Shown: positions 32,305 through 41,512 of the stretch, one piece after another
Layout of the letters: the number at the start of each line of letters is the position of its first letter
Numbering within the stretch: position 1 is the stretch's first letter
Origin: Streptomyces smaragdinus
GTDB lineage: Bacteria > Actinomycetota > Actinomycetes > Streptomycetales > Streptomycetaceae
Assembly (NCBI RefSeq): GCF_009604385.1
Contig: NZ_WEGJ01000002.1
Coordinates: 186,001 to 250,000 of the forward strand
Direction of reading: 5' to 3'
Length of the DNA: 64,000 bases
Made by a program: the position numbers and the translations under genes
The notes under the pieces: generated by a model
The model's database searches: none
What the model was told of the DNA's origin: nothing
The model's input: the letters and a program-made list of their open reading frames with translations, nothing else

Positions 32305-32748
32305 TCACAGCGGAAGCCACCCCGGCCACCACGGCGGCACGTTGTCCGGCGGGCAGGCGAAGGCGGGGTAGTCGCCGCCGGGGTCGTGCTGCCAGGCCAT
32401 GAACGCCCAGATCAGGCACGCCGACGCCAGCAGCGCCGCGGCGAGTCCCGCGGAGATGCTGCGGCGGCCGAGGACCACGGCGCCCGCCCACCAGGCCGTG
32501 GTGGCCAGGGCCCACAGGGGGACGGCGTAGAGCATGAGCGCCATCAGGTTCGGCAGGTCGGCCGTCCCGATGTCGCAGACGGTCCAGGACCGGCCGACGA
32601 GCAGCACTCCCGCGAAGGCGGTGACGGCACCGCCGGAGACGACGGCGACAGCCCGCACGAACCCGCCCTGATCTGCGGTACGTACCTGCCCTCGCGCTTC
32701 GCGGTCCACGGCGTCCTGGACGCCGCGGTGAGTTTCCTCTTCGGCCAT
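32305..32748 (-). CDS. Small membrane protein with about three transmembrane helices
   Basis: A 147-residue protein. An acidic/basic N-terminal tail (MAEEETHRGVQDAVDREARG) precedes three hydrophobic segments (about 34-52, 67-92 and 98-118). The C-terminus is Pro/Trp-rich (CPPDNVPPWWPGWLPL). I recognise no family. The ATG at 32746-32748 was chosen over an upstream start at 32775. Confidence 0.6.
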   Translation of the reverse strand: MAEEETHRGVQDAVDREARGQVRTADQGGFVRAVAVVSGGAVTAFAGVLLVGRSWTVCDIGTADLPNLMALMLYAVPLWALATTAWWAGAVVLGRRSISAGLAAALLASACLIWAFMAWQHDPGGDYPAFACPPDNVPPWWPGWLPL

Positions 32749-33471
32749 GTCCGAACCGTACTTGTCATACAGCACCTTGCGGTTCGTGCCGGGCTGCGGG
32801 AACCAGCGGTTGCCGTCACGCAGGTCGGCAGCCGTGTTGTGCCGGATCGGCCGCGAGTCAGCGGTGCGTGATCCCGCTGCCGTTCCTGTCGGCCGCCGAC
32901 GGGAAGCGGATCCCCGTAAGCGCCTCGGAGACGTCTCACAGCCGGGGCGGCGGCCTCCATGTCCTGTGCCGCCTCGCGGAACGTCCGGCGAGGCCGGCCG
33001 GTCCCCGGACGCCGCCGAAGCGGCTCGGGCCGGGTGAAGCCGCCGCCGGGGATGTCGCCCGACCCGGAGCGCACCGGGCTCGCGTTCCTCGCGTCGCTCC
33101 AGGGCGTCACGGGGCTGGCCAACTGCGGCGTGGTCACCGACGCGCGGCTCGAGGACCTCCTGGCCGACGTCGTCGCCCGGCTCGCCCGGCCGTGACGGGC
33201 GGCGGCGCCGGCCACCATTGCACTGCGCCGCCTGGAACGCAAGATCGAATCACTTGGTCGGTACACCGGAGTGGGCGGACGTCTTTCCGTTCACCGCTGC
33301 ACCTTCGACGGACCGGAGGTCGACGAGTGGACGCAGTTACCGCTCGACCGCCGAGATCATGAGGTTCGCCCCGGAGATCCGCGGCGAACACATCACGACG
33401 ATCGACCGCCTCGGCGACGCGCCCCGGATTTCCGGCTTCGACACCAGGCCTCTGAGGCGCAGTGGATCGCG
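32749..33471. other. Intergenic region with gene fragments
   Basis: About 720 bases without an intact gene. The plus strand from about 33040 holds a fragment resembling a TetR C-terminal domain. From about 33340 a frame reads SYRSTAEIMRFAPEI, reminiscent of a UvrD/Rep-type helicase block. The remainder has only shadow frames. Confidence 0.45.
33040..33195 (+). pseudogene. Possible TetR C-terminal fragment
   Basis: The frame ending at the TGA 33193-33195 reads PERTGLAFLASLQGVTGLAN and then RLEDLLADVVARLARP. The spacing of small and hydrophobic residues matches the last two helices of TetR-family ligand domains. No DNA-binding domain precedes it, so it is at best a decayed 3' end. Confidence 0.35.
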
Positions 33472-34641
33472 TCAGATTCCCGCGCTCCGGGTGCCCGGGA
33501 GTTCGCCGCAGTCATAGGTGTAGAGCCAAGACGTGGCCCTCTCGTAGAAGAGGCGAACCCCCACCGGCATCACCAGGTCACGCAGACGCCGCGCGAGTGG
33601 GCCGGCCGTCTTGGCGTCACGGTTGCTCCCGGCGGCCTCGGCCATCTTGGCGACGCGGGCCGAGCGGGCATCGTCGTACGCCTCGAGAGCGGCCGCCACC
33701 GAGACTTGCGCGGCCAGTGACTGCGCCAGGACCAGCGCGTCTTCCAGGGCCATCGAGGCGCCCTGCCCCGCGCCGACGGGATGCGCGGCGTCGCCGAGCA
33801 ACGCGATGCGATCGTTGTGGGTGACGCCGATCGCGTCGAGCTTGTGCATCGAAGTCGGGCGGTGCAGTTCGGTGCTCGCCGCGACGACGGCGGACGGCAG
33901 CCGCTCGTGCCGGTAGATCCCGGCGAGGCGGCGCAGCCATTCGTCGTCCGTGAAGGTGAGCTCCGGCTCGACGGGATCGGCAACCTGCGCCGCCCACCAG
34001 ACCCTTCCGCCGGGGGCCGCGAGGTGGATGAAGGCGCCGCCGCGGGCGAAGGTCATGTTGAAGACGCCGGGCTCGGTGTCGACGCCGTCGGCGACGCCCG
34101 AGATGCTGTACAGGCCGGCGTACTCGGGGGCGGGCGCGCCCGGGTGGAGCAGTGGCCGGGTGGCCGACCGGATGCCGTCGGCGCCGAGGAGCAGCGAGCC
34201 CTCCGCCGTACGGCCGCCGGAGAAGACCGCCCGGACGCCGTCCCCTGAGGGGATCGCGTCCACCAGACGCTCGCCGGTGACGACGACCGCTCCCGCCGCC
34301 CGCGCCTCCGCGCGCAGCGTCTCGACCAGCGCGCCGCGCATGAGTGTCACGCTGTGCAGCGCATCGCCGCCCGCGCGGCCCCTCGGCACATCACCCAGCA
34401 GCTTCCCCGAGCCCGACCACATGCGCTGGCGCGGCACTTCGATCCCGGCGCGCCGCACCTGTTCCAGCACGCCCAGGGACCGCAGTACCCGCAGGCCGTT
34501 TGACGCCAGGCTCAGGAACGAGCCCACCTGGCCCGCCGGTTCGGCGTACGCCTCGTAGACCGTCACCTCCGCACCGATCCGCCGCAGTGCTATCGCGCTC
34601 GCGGCACCCGCGACTCCGCCGCCGATGACGATGACCTTCAC
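33472..34641 (-). CDS. FAD-dependent aromatic-type monooxygenase
   Basis: A 389-residue flavoprotein of the p-hydroxybenzoate hydroxylase fold: KVIVIGGGVAGAASAIALRR (GxGxxG), the middle LLLGADGIRSATRPLL (DG motif), and RIALLGDAAHPVGAGQGASM (GD motif binding FAD ribityl). The start is GTG at 34639-34641 because GGGGG lies 5 bases upstream; an in-frame ATG at 34663-34665 is weaker. Related enzymes hydroxylate phenols or inactivate antibiotics such as tetracycline and rifampicin. A divergent TetR with duplicated operator is adjacent. Confidence 0.88.
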   Translation of the reverse strand: MKVIVIGGGVAGAASAIALRRIGAEVTVYEAYAEPAGQVGSFLSLASNGLRVLRSLGVLEQVRRAGIEVPRQRMWSGSGKLLGDVPRGRAGGDALHSVTLMRGALVETLRAEARAAGAVVVTGERLVDAIPSGDGVRAVFSGGRTAEGSLLLGADGIRSATRPLLHPGAPAPEYAGLYSISGVADGVDTEPGVFNMTFARGGAFIHLAAPGGRVWWAAQVADPVEPELTFTDDEWLRRLAGIYRHERLPSAVVAASTELHRPTSMHKLDAIGVTHNDRIALLGDAAHPVGAGQGASMALEDALVLAQSLAAQVSVAAALEAYDDARSARVAKMAEAAGSNRDAKTAGPLARRLRDLVMPVGVRLFYERATSWLYTYDCGELPGTRSAGI

Positions 34642-34659
34642 GTTTCCCCCTGAATGCAG

Positions 34660-34685
34660 ATTCATTGAATCAGAATTCATCGAAT
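34660..34685. promoter_or_regulatory. Tandem operator, two copies of ATTCATYGAAT
   Basis: ATTCATTGAAT (34660-34670) and ATTCATCGAAT (34675-34685) are direct repeats 15 bases apart, each a 4-base inverted repeat (ATTC/GAAT) around three bases. They lie between the divergent monooxygenase and TetR genes and are A/T-rich compared with the surroundings. Confidence 0.7.
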
Positions 34686-34744
34686 GACAGTTCACTATGA
34701 TGGTGCGGAAGGCCGCCGTCAAGCTCACGAAGGAGCCTCACCCG

Positions 34745-35368
34745 ATGGGCGTACGCAAGGAGAAGGCCGCCGAGACCGAGAAGGCGCTGAAGGACGCGGC
34801 GCGGCGGCTGTTCGCCGAGCGCGGCTATCTCGACACGAAGATCACGGACATCACCCGTGAGGCCGGACGCGCCACCGGCTCCTTCTACGCGCACTTCTCC
34901 GACAAGAACGCCCTGCTCCAGGCACTGATGCGCGACCTGGACGCGCAGGCCGACGCGGAGATCGGAGCGGACGGCCACCCGGCCGACCACGACCTGACCG
35001 ACCGTGACCAGCTGCACCAGCACCTGGCTGTCGCCTGGCGGGTGATCCGTGACCACCTCCCCGTCATCGTGGCCCTGATGCAGACCCACTTCGCCGGCCC
35101 TCCCGGCGAGGGCCGGGCCTGGGCGAGCCTGCTCGGGGAGACGAGCGTGTTCCGCGACCACCTGGAGTTCCTGCGCCGCAGCGGCCACCGGCTCCCCGGC
35201 GAACCCGCGCTGGTCGCCGCGGCGATGGGGGCGATGGTGTCGATGCTCGGCTACGCCGTCGTCACCGCCGGGGAAGACGGTCCGGACGCGGGCGACGAGG
35301 AGATCGTCGACACCCTCACCAGCCTGCTGCTGCACGGCCTGGCGGGACCGGATTCGGCCGCGACCTGA
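34745..35368 (+). CDS. TetR-family repressor of the monooxygenase
   Basis: A 207-residue TetR protein: [57 protein letters not shown] sits upstream of the ATG at 34745; the frame is open to 34697 but lacks a ribosome site there. The product probably binds the ATTCATYGAAT pair. Confidence 0.9.
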   Translation: MGVRKEKAAETEKALKDAARRLFAERGYLDTKITDITREAGRATGSFYAHFSDKNALLQALMRDLDAQADAEIGADGHPADHDLTDRDQLHQHLAVAWRVIRDHLPVIVALMQTHFAGPPGEGRAWASLLGETSVFRDHLEFLRRSGHRLPGEPALVAAAMGAMVSMLGYAVVTAGEDGPDAGDEEIVDTLTSLLLHGLAGPDSAAT

Positions 35369-35837
35369 TCGGCCGCTGCGGTGTTGCGCCGTGCGCATCA
35401 CATGGCTCCAGCCGAAGAAGAACCCGCCCCATGGCAATCGCCCTCCGCAAGACCCTCGCCGGCGACGCCCGTGACCAGAGCCAGTACTGGGTGACCTTCC
35501 GCGACCGGATCAGCCTGGCGAACGTCCGACACTCCGCTGCATCGGCTTCCCGGACCCGTCCCCTCACTTCCTCGCGGAGGGCCTCAACGGTCGTCTCCCT
35601 GCTCGCGGAGGCCCACGCCGCAAGCCGGGATGGAACCGGGCCGGGACGGCCGATCGACCAGCTCCTGTGCGAACTCGGCGTCCATTTCCTGCTGCTGCAT
35701 CAACTCGGCCCCGTGCGTACGATGTCCGAACTGTTGTGGGAGCCACGTGCCTTGCCCATGGTGATCCTTCCCGGCACCAGTCACTCTGATGCCATCCGGT
35801 CATACCGGGCATACACAAACCACGCGACAGGCCCGCC
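35369..35837. other. Intergenic stretch without a recognisable gene
   Basis: About 470 bases. A plus-strand frame from 35431 is open for 170 codons, but its residue pattern becomes Arg/Ser/Pro-rich noise and overlaps the next gene in another frame, so I do not call it. No repeats or hairpins stand out. Confidence 0.5.
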
Positions 35838-36533
35838 GTGCCCGAGGAGGTCAAGGAGGTCTGGCATCCCGGCTCGTTCAAGACACCTCAGGAGAGCTTC
35901 GACCGGCATTTCGCGGAAAGACACGGGGCCAGCTCCGGGGTGACGCCGGAGCAGTACTTCAAGGATGCGAAGGAGTGGGCCGAATCCCTTCGGCAGCCGC
36001 GCGGTAAAGTGGGCCTCAACGCCTCCAGGAGAGACATCGAGATGGAGGACGGGACGTACGGGATGGGTATCAAGTACGTCGACCCCGCCACCGGAATGGG
36101 CGGCATCATCGCTCCTGACGGACGGGTTGTGACCTTCTGGTATTCGGCTGAAGACGCCGTGTGGAGAGGTGTTCGGGCGGCCATGCTGGGTTTTGTGGAT
36201 TCCTACGTCCTGTGGCGGAAGACGCCGTTCCCCATGGGCGGTTCGTCCGCGGACCTGAAGATGACGTATGCCGACCTCGCGGACGCGGACGAATATCTGA
36301 CCACGGTCATCCGCTTCGTGGAACGAGGGATCTTCAGGCCCGCCCCCACGGACGTGCCGGCGCTGCTCGGTGACCTCATGGAGCGGATCGACCGGATCGC
36401 TCTCCACGCCTCGGGCGACGACGCGGAGGTCTGCCGGACCCAGCATGCCTACGCTGCGCTGATGGCGGTCGTCTACCGGGGCTTCCTGGACGCGGGAGCG
36501 GCGGCGGAGGAGGGGCCCGACGCTCCCGACTGA
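35838..36533 (+). CDS. Protein of unknown function with a toxin-like N-terminal half
   Basis: A 231-residue protein starting at GTG 35838 (the first start after an in-frame stop at 35787). Residues about 15-105 (SFDRHFAERHGASSGVTPEQ, then a Y...A helix, and ending GGIIAPDGRVVTFWY) resemble the C-terminal nuclease modules of polymorphic and contact-dependent toxins, with an HxxxHG helix and a terminal beta-hairpin. Residues about 115-220 are mainly helical and acidic, starting LGFVDSYVLWRKTPFPMGG, and could be an immunity-like or regulatory domain. Base composition is less GC-rich than the neighbours, hinting at transfer. No secretion or trafficking domain is present. The toxin comparison is an inference from shape only. 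Confidence 0.5.
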   Translation: MPEEVKEVWHPGSFKTPQESFDRHFAERHGASSGVTPEQYFKDAKEWAESLRQPRGKVGLNASRRDIEMEDGTYGMGIKYVDPATGMGGIIAPDGRVVTFWYSAEDAVWRGVRAAMLGFVDSYVLWRKTPFPMGGSSADLKMTYADLADADEYLTTVIRFVERGIFRPAPTDVPALLGDLMERIDRIALHASGDDAEVCRTQHAYAALMAVVYRGFLDAGAAAEEGPDAPD

Positions 36534-36618
36534 CAGGCGCCCCGTGCCGGGGTGCCGCGGGGTGGGTGGCGCTGACAGTGGAGGCGGCTCAAAGCCGTCG
36601 GCCGTCACCTATACGATC

Positions 36619-37371
36619 ATGGCTATGACGGCACTGGAACCGACAATCCTCGCGACCTCCGGCGGGCATCGAGCAGGCGGCCGGACCAGGGTGGAGTTCG
36701 ATGCCCTGGTGCACCATGCGGTCGACCTCTCCGGGGTCCACGGCCGGCGCCCGCGCATCATGTACGTCGGAACCGCCGTCGGGGACGACGAGCACTTCAC
36801 CGCTCGGATGGCCGAGGCCGCCCGGGTGGCGGGATTCGATCTGACGCCGCTGAACCTGTTTCCCATGCCCAACCTCGAGGACATCGAGGGCTCGGTCCTC
36901 GACCACGACGTGGTCTGGGTCATGGGCGGCTCCGTGGTCAACCTGCTGGCGGTGTGGAGAGCGCACGGCCTGGACCGCGTCCTGCACCGCGCGTGGCAGG
37001 CCGGTGTCGTGCTCAGCGGCGTCAGCGCGGGCTCCATCTGCTGGTTCCAGGGAGGCGCGACCGACTCATTCGGGCCCACGCTGCGCCCGGTCACGGACGC
37101 ACTCGGATTCCTCCCGTACGGCAACGGCGTGCACTACGACTCGGACGAGGGACGACGCCCGCTGATCCACCGGCTCGTGGCGGACGGCACGATACCCACG
37201 GCGCACTGCACCGACGACGGGGTCGGTCTGGTGTACCGGGGGACGGAACTGGTGGAGGCGGTGACCGAAGTCGCCGGCAAGGGGGCCTACATCGTGAGCA
37301 GCGACGGAGGCCAGGCGGTGGAGGAGCGTATCGAGCCCCGACGGCTGAGTGCGGAGTTCTCAACTCGCTGA
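36619..37371 (+). CDS. Peptidase E-like (family S51) serine hydrolase
   Basis: A 250-residue class I glutamine-amidotransferase-like protein. The nucleophile elbow is [17 protein letters not shown], preceded by [16 protein letters not shown], and the His/Asp region is [13 protein letters not shown]. This is the S51 arrangement (dipeptidase E, cyanophycinase). Dipeptidase E cleaves Asp-X dipeptides; the family here is the actinobacterial paralogue with unknown substrate. The ATG at 36619 or 36625 lies just after TATACG with no Shine-Dalgarno, so the message may be leaderless. Confidence 0.87.
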   Translation: MAMTALEPTILATSGGHRAGGRTRVEFDALVHHAVDLSGVHGRRPRIMYVGTAVGDDEHFTARMAEAARVAGFDLTPLNLFPMPNLEDIEGSVLDHDVVWVMGGSVVNLLAVWRAHGLDRVLHRAWQAGVVLSGVSAGSICWFQGGATDSFGPTLRPVTDALGFLPYGNGVHYDSDEGRRPLIHRLVADGTIPTAHCTDDGVGLVYRGTELVEAVTEVAGKGAYIVSSDGGQAVEERIEPRRLSAEFSTR

Positions 37372-37516
37372 GAAGCCCCCTGCCGCGAGGCCGAGCGGGC
37401 TATTCGTCCGGTACGTGCTGCAACACGTCGTCCCAGACCGAGCCCCCGTCGGCCCGGGTCCACAGCGGCATCCGGCTCCGGCGGGATTGTCAGTGCCGGC
37501 GTGCAAGATACCGGGC

Positions 37517-39580
37517 ATGACGACACACCCGGTTCTGGCCGATGCCGCCGCGTACGCGCAGGCGGTCGAGGATGCGGTGAAGGCCGCGGCCGCCTACTAC
37601 GCGGCGGGCGACAGCGCGCTGGACGATGACTCCTACGACCGTCTGGTGCGGGGCATCGCCGCGTACGAGGACGCGCATCCCGGGGAGGTGCTGCCCGAGT
37701 CCCCCACGGGGAAGGTCGCCGGGGGAGCCGCCGTCGGGGATGTGCCGCACAGTGTGCCGATGCTGTCGCTGGACAATGTCTTCTCCGCCGAGCAGTTCAG
37801 CGCCTGGGCGGCCGGCGTGGAGCGCCGTATCGGGCGGCCCGTGGCGCAGTGGAGCGTGGAGCCCAAGCTCGACGGGCTGGCCGTCGCCGCCCGGTACGAG
37901 GAGGGGCGGCTCACCCGGCTGATCACCCGGGGCGACGGGATCGCGGGTGAGGACGTCACCCACGGCATCGGGCAGATCAGCGGGCTGCCGGTCACCCTCG
38001 CCGAGCCGGTCAGCGTGGAGATCCGCGGTGAGGTGCTGATGACCGGCGTCCAGTTCGAGCAGGCCAACGCGGCCCGTACCGGGCACGGCGGGGAGCCGTT
38101 CTCCAACCCGCGCAGCGCCGCCGCGGGCAGCCTGCGGGCCAAGGACCGCCCGTACCAGGTCGAGATGACGTTCTTTGGATACGGGCTGCTGCCCGGGCCG
38201 GAGACCTCCGAGGAGACCGCGCGGCGCCTGAGCGGCGAGGCGCACAGCGAGCTGATGGCGTACGCCGCCCGGCTGGGCGCGCACACGGCGGACGCCACCG
38301 AGGTGCCGGGCCGGGCGGTGGCGACCGTCGAGGAGGTGCAGGCGCGGATAGAGGAGATCGCCGCCCTGCGGGCCGAGCTGCCGTTCGGGATCGACGGCAT
38401 CGTCGTCAAGGCCGACCTCGCCGCCGACCAGCAGGACGCCGGTGCCGGCTCCCGCGCGCCGCGCTGGGCCATCGCGTACAAGCTGCCCGCCGTCGAGAAG
38501 ATCACCAGGCTGGTGGCCGTGGAGTGGAACGTCGGGCGCACCGGGATCATCGCGCCCCGTGCCGAGCTCGAGCCGGTGGTCATCGACGGCTCCACCGTCA
38601 CGTACGCGACGCTGCACAACCCCAACGACATCACCCGCCGCGACCTGCGCATCGGCGACCACGTCATGGTCTACAAGGCTGGCGACGTCATCCCCCGCGT
38701 CGAGGCCCCCGTCGCCCATCTGCGCACCGGCGACGAGCAGCCCATCGTCTTCCCCGAGAGCTGCCCCCAGTGCGGCTCCGCCATCGACACCTCCGAGCAG
38801 CGCTGGCGCTGCGAGCGCGGCCGCAACTGCCATCTCCTCGCCGCCCTCACCTACGCCGTCGGCCGCGACCAGCTCGACATCGAGGGCATGGGTGCCACCC
38901 GGATCGTCCAGATCCTGGGCGCCGGTCTGGTCACGGACGTGGCCGACCTGTTCACCCTGACCCGCGAGCAGCTGCTGGCGCTGGACCGGATGGGGGAGAC
39001 CAGCACCGACAAGCTGCTCGCCGCCCTGGAGCAGGCCAGGACGCGGCCGCTGAGCCGGGTGCTGTGCGCGCTGGGCGTCCGGGGCACCGGGCGGTCGATG
39101 TCCCGGCGCATCGCCCGGCACTTCGCGACCATGGAGGCCGTCCGGGCCGCCGACGCCGAGGCGATGCAGCAGGTCGAGGGCATCGGCACCGAGAAGGCCC
39201 CGTCGATCGTCGCGGAGCTCGCCGAGCTCTCTCCCGTCATCGACAAGCTGGTGGCGGCCGGGGTCAACATGACCGAGCCCGGCGCGACTCCGCCCGCCCC
39301 CGGCGGGGAGACACCGGCCGCGGCGGAGGGGCCGCTGACCGGGAAGAGCGTCGTCGTCACGGGTGAGATGACCGGGCCGCTCGCGGGATGGGGGCGCAAC
39401 GAGATGAACGAGCTCATCGTCCGCGCGGGCGGCAAGGACTCCTCCAGCGTCTCCAAGCGGACCGCGCTGCTGGTCGCCGGGAACAAGGCCGGGTCGAAGC
39501 GGGCCAAGGCCGAGGAGCTCGGGGTCGAGATCGCCACCCCGGAGGAGTTCGCCGCCCTGGTCGCCGACTATCTGAGCTGA
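37517..39580 (+). CDS. ligA: NAD-dependent DNA ligase, probably a second copy
   Basis: A 687-residue complete LigA: the Ia NAD-binding region, adenylation domain with the nucleophile K118 in [15 protein letters not shown] fold ([18 protein letters not shown]), the zinc finger [20 protein letters not shown] with C..C completion, a helix-hairpin-helix domain and a C-terminal BRCT domain ([20 protein letters not shown]). The main Streptomyces LigA is about 735 residues and sits in a conserved housekeeping locus. This setting among accessory genes and the shorter length suggest an auxiliary paralogue (inference; the main copy is not in the window). Confidence 0.93.
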   Translation: MTTHPVLADAAAYAQAVEDAVKAAAAYYAAGDSALDDDSYDRLVRGIAAYEDAHPGEVLPESPTGKVAGGAAVGDVPHSVPMLSLDNVFSAEQFSAWAAGVERRIGRPVAQWSVEPKLDGLAVAARYEEGRLTRLITRGDGIAGEDVTHGIGQISGLPVTLAEPVSVEIRGEVLMTGVQFEQANAARTGHGGEPFSNPRSAAAGSLRAKDRPYQVEMTFFGYGLLPGPETSEETARRLSGEAHSELMAYAARLGAHTADATEVPGRAVATVEEVQARIEEIAALRAELPFGIDGIVVKADLAADQQDAGAGSRAPRWAIAYKLPAVEKITRLVAVEWNVGRTGIIAPRAELEPVVIDGSTVTYATLHNPNDITRRDLRIGDHVMVYKAGDVIPRVEAPVAHLRTGDEQPIVFPESCPQCGSAIDTSEQRWRCERGRNCHLLAALTYAVGRDQLDIEGMGATRIVQILGAGLVTDVADLFTLTREQLLALDRMGETSTDKLLAALEQARTRPLSRVLCALGVRGTGRSMSRRIARHFATMEAVRAADAEAMQQVEGIGTEKAPSIVAELAELSPVIDKLVAAGVNMTEPGATPPAPGGETPAAAEGPLTGKSVVVTGEMTGPLAGWGRNEMNELIVRAGGKDSSSVSKRTALLVAGNKAGSKRAKAEELGVEIATPEEFAALVADYLS

Positions 39581-39791
39581 GGCCGGCCCCCGCGGCGCGC
39601 AAGGGCGCAAAAGGCGAGATCCCGGGTCGGCCGGCGCGACAACCCCCCACAGGAATCACGCCGGCCGCACCCGGGGCCGAAGCCCTCGCCGGGGCTCACT
39701 ACGTACAGCGCCGCGGGGCGCGAAAACGTCACACCGCCCTGCCGCGGGGTCCGAACGGAACCGATCCGTACGGCGGTCACGTCCAACGGCC

Positions 39792-40619
39792 ATGCGTCGA
39801 CAGTGGGTACGGGGATTGAGCATGGTGGTGGCTGTGGCCTGTGTGGCCGCCGGCGCCGTGGCCTGTGCGCGTTCGGGCGGGGGAGACCCGGGTCCGGGCG
39901 GTTCGGAGGGCACGCGGGTGGATGCCGCGCTCGTGCACTTCGAGGTCACCACCGGTGTGCGGGCCGATGTGCGGACGGTGCTGCGTTCCCGGGCGGACGT
40001 GACGGCGTTCGCCGGCTGGGCGCCGGTGCACGACCTCGAGGCCGAGCTGGACGGCCGGGACTTCCGCTCGGAGGCGCTGATCGCGTTCATCTGGAACACC
40101 TCCTGCGCCAGGGGCCGGTCGGCGGACCTCACCCACGCGCCGGGCACCGGTTACTCCGCGCGGCTGCTGGACGTCAGCGACCACATGGAGTGCTATGCCC
40201 CGTACACGACCGTGGCGGTGTTCGCGCTGCCCCGGTCGCGGGTGCCGCGGGATGTACGGGTCGGCGGTGCGCCGCCCGGGCCGCCGGGGCCCGCGGAGCA
40301 GGTCGCGTTCAGCCGGCTCGAGCGGGCGGTCCGTCCGCGCGCCGCGGAGGTCACCCAGCCGGACCAGTTCCGGGCCTTCGACGAGGGGCTGCCCGGGGGC
40401 GGTCTGGAGGGCGGGGCCGGCACCGGTGCCGGCAGCCGCCTCTTCGCGTACGTCGTCACCGGCTGCCGGAACACCGCCGCCGTCCTGCGCATCACCGCGG
40501 AGACGATGACCCCCGTGCCGGTCGGCGGTGAAGGCGCGCGCTGCGTCGCGCCGGAGTCCTACGCGGTGGTCTTTGAGATCCCGGCCGCGAACGTGCCGCG
40601 AACGGCGACGATCGGCTGA
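39792..40619 (+). CDS. Secreted lipoprotein with two tandem homologous domains
   Basis: A 275-residue protein with a lipoprotein signal ending in GAVACARSG. The mature part is an internal duplication. Repeat 1 has ALIAFIWNTSC then, 28 residues later, ECYAPYTTVAVFALPRSRVP and RDVRVG. Repeat 2 has LFAYVVTGC then RCVAPESYAVVFEIPAANVP and RTATIG. Each repeat holds one probable disulfide (C...C). I recognise no named family. The ATG at 39792 lies just after a less GC-rich stretch. It is probably a cell-surface protein. Confidence 0.72.
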   Translation: MRRQWVRGLSMVVAVACVAAGAVACARSGGGDPGPGGSEGTRVDAALVHFEVTTGVRADVRTVLRSRADVTAFAGWAPVHDLEAELDGRDFRSEALIAFIWNTSCARGRSADLTHAPGTGYSARLLDVSDHMECYAPYTTVAVFALPRSRVPRDVRVGGAPPGPPGPAEQVAFSRLERAVRPRAAEVTQPDQFRAFDEGLPGGGLEGGAGTGAGSRLFAYVVTGCRNTAAVLRITAETMTPVPVGGEGARCVAPESYAVVFEIPAANVPRTATIG

Positions 40620-40687
40620 CCCGGCGCGACGGGCGGGGCGTTGCCGTGCCGCGCAGCGCGTACCGCTGAACCCCCGCCCCGCACGGA

Positions 40688-41296
40688 TCAGCGCAGCACG
40701 CGATACCTCAGATGCGTCACCGCGTCGGCCGCCCGCGCCTCGACCTGCTCCAGGTCCAGCGGCGGCACCCCGTCGAAGATCCGCGTCCCGCCGCCGAGGG
40801 TGAACGGCACGATGTGCAGCCGTACCTCGTCGATCAGACCGGCGGCGAGGTACTGGTTGACCGTGGTGGCCCCGCCGTGCACCGACACGTCGCGGTCCCC
40901 GGCCGCGTCCCGGGCCCGCCGCATCGCGGACGCGACGCCGTCCGTGACGAAGTGGAACGTCGTGCCGCCCTCCATCGGCTGCGGATCACGCGGATGGTGC
41001 GTGAGCACGAACACCGGCGCGTGGTACGGCGGATCATCACCCCACCAGCCCTTCCAGTCCCGGTCCCACTCCCCGCGTACCGGGCCGAACATGTTCCGCC
41101 CCATGATGTACGCGCCGAACCTGCTCATCTGTTCGAGCTCGGCCCGGTGCACCTCGGGCTTCTCGAACCGCCAGGCGTGCAGCCGGTCACCCCAGCCGTC
41201 CCCGCCGTCGTCGCCGAACGGGCGCTCCTCGGTCTGATTGAGCCCGGCGGAGTACCCGTCGGCCGAGACCGTGAGATCGCACACCACCATGCCCAT
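40688..41296 (-). CDS. Dihydrofolate reductase-family protein (RibD C-terminal domain)
   Basis: A 202-residue RibD_C-type protein: MVVCDLTVSADGYSAGLNQT, YIMGRNMFGPVRGEWD, VFVLTHHPRDPQPMEGGTTF, VSVHGGATTVNQYLAAGLID and LHIVPFTLGGGTRIFDGVPP. GAGGAGGG lies before the ATG. Such proteins are common and mostly uncharacterised NADPH-binding reductases. It is a different subfamily from the one at 6753-7307. Confidence 0.86.
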   Translation of the reverse strand: MGMVVCDLTVSADGYSAGLNQTEERPFGDDGGDGWGDRLHAWRFEKPEVHRAELEQMSRFGAYIMGRNMFGPVRGEWDRDWKGWWGDDPPYHAPVFVLTHHPRDPQPMEGGTTFHFVTDGVASAMRRARDAAGDRDVSVHGGATTVNQYLAAGLIDEVRLHIVPFTLGGGTRIFDGVPPLDLEQVEARAADAVTHLRYRVLR

Positions 41297-41399
41297 CGCC
41301 CGGCCCTCCTCGCGTGCCCTTTCCGGCCGCCTCCCAGCATGGTGCAGCCCTGTGACCGCGTCCAACGCGCGGCTCGTGAGCAACCCGTACGGCCTACCC

Positions 41400-41416
41400 G
41401 GAAGTTGTCAACTTCC
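41400..41416. promoter_or_regulatory. Inverted repeat GGAAGTTG-T-CAACTTCC
   Basis: A perfect 17-base hyphenated palindrome about 110 bases upstream of the XRE regulator start. A second palindromic stretch, CACAACTTGTG (41426-41436), follows 10 bases later and shares the AACTT core. Together they look like the operator of the regulator downstream or its promoter region. Confidence 0.5.
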
Positions 41417-41512
41417 GCACGTGTCACACAACTTGTGATCGGCCATCTGTACGTACCACCTGCCCGCATGGAAGACTCGGCTCCAGTTGAAAGGGGAGAG
41501 GCAGCACCGATC

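Noticed and set aside
35431..35943. 170-codon plus-strand frame before the toxin-like gene
   Set aside because: No recognisable motif, composition drifts to Arg/Ser/Pro-rich, and it overlaps the next gene in another frame.
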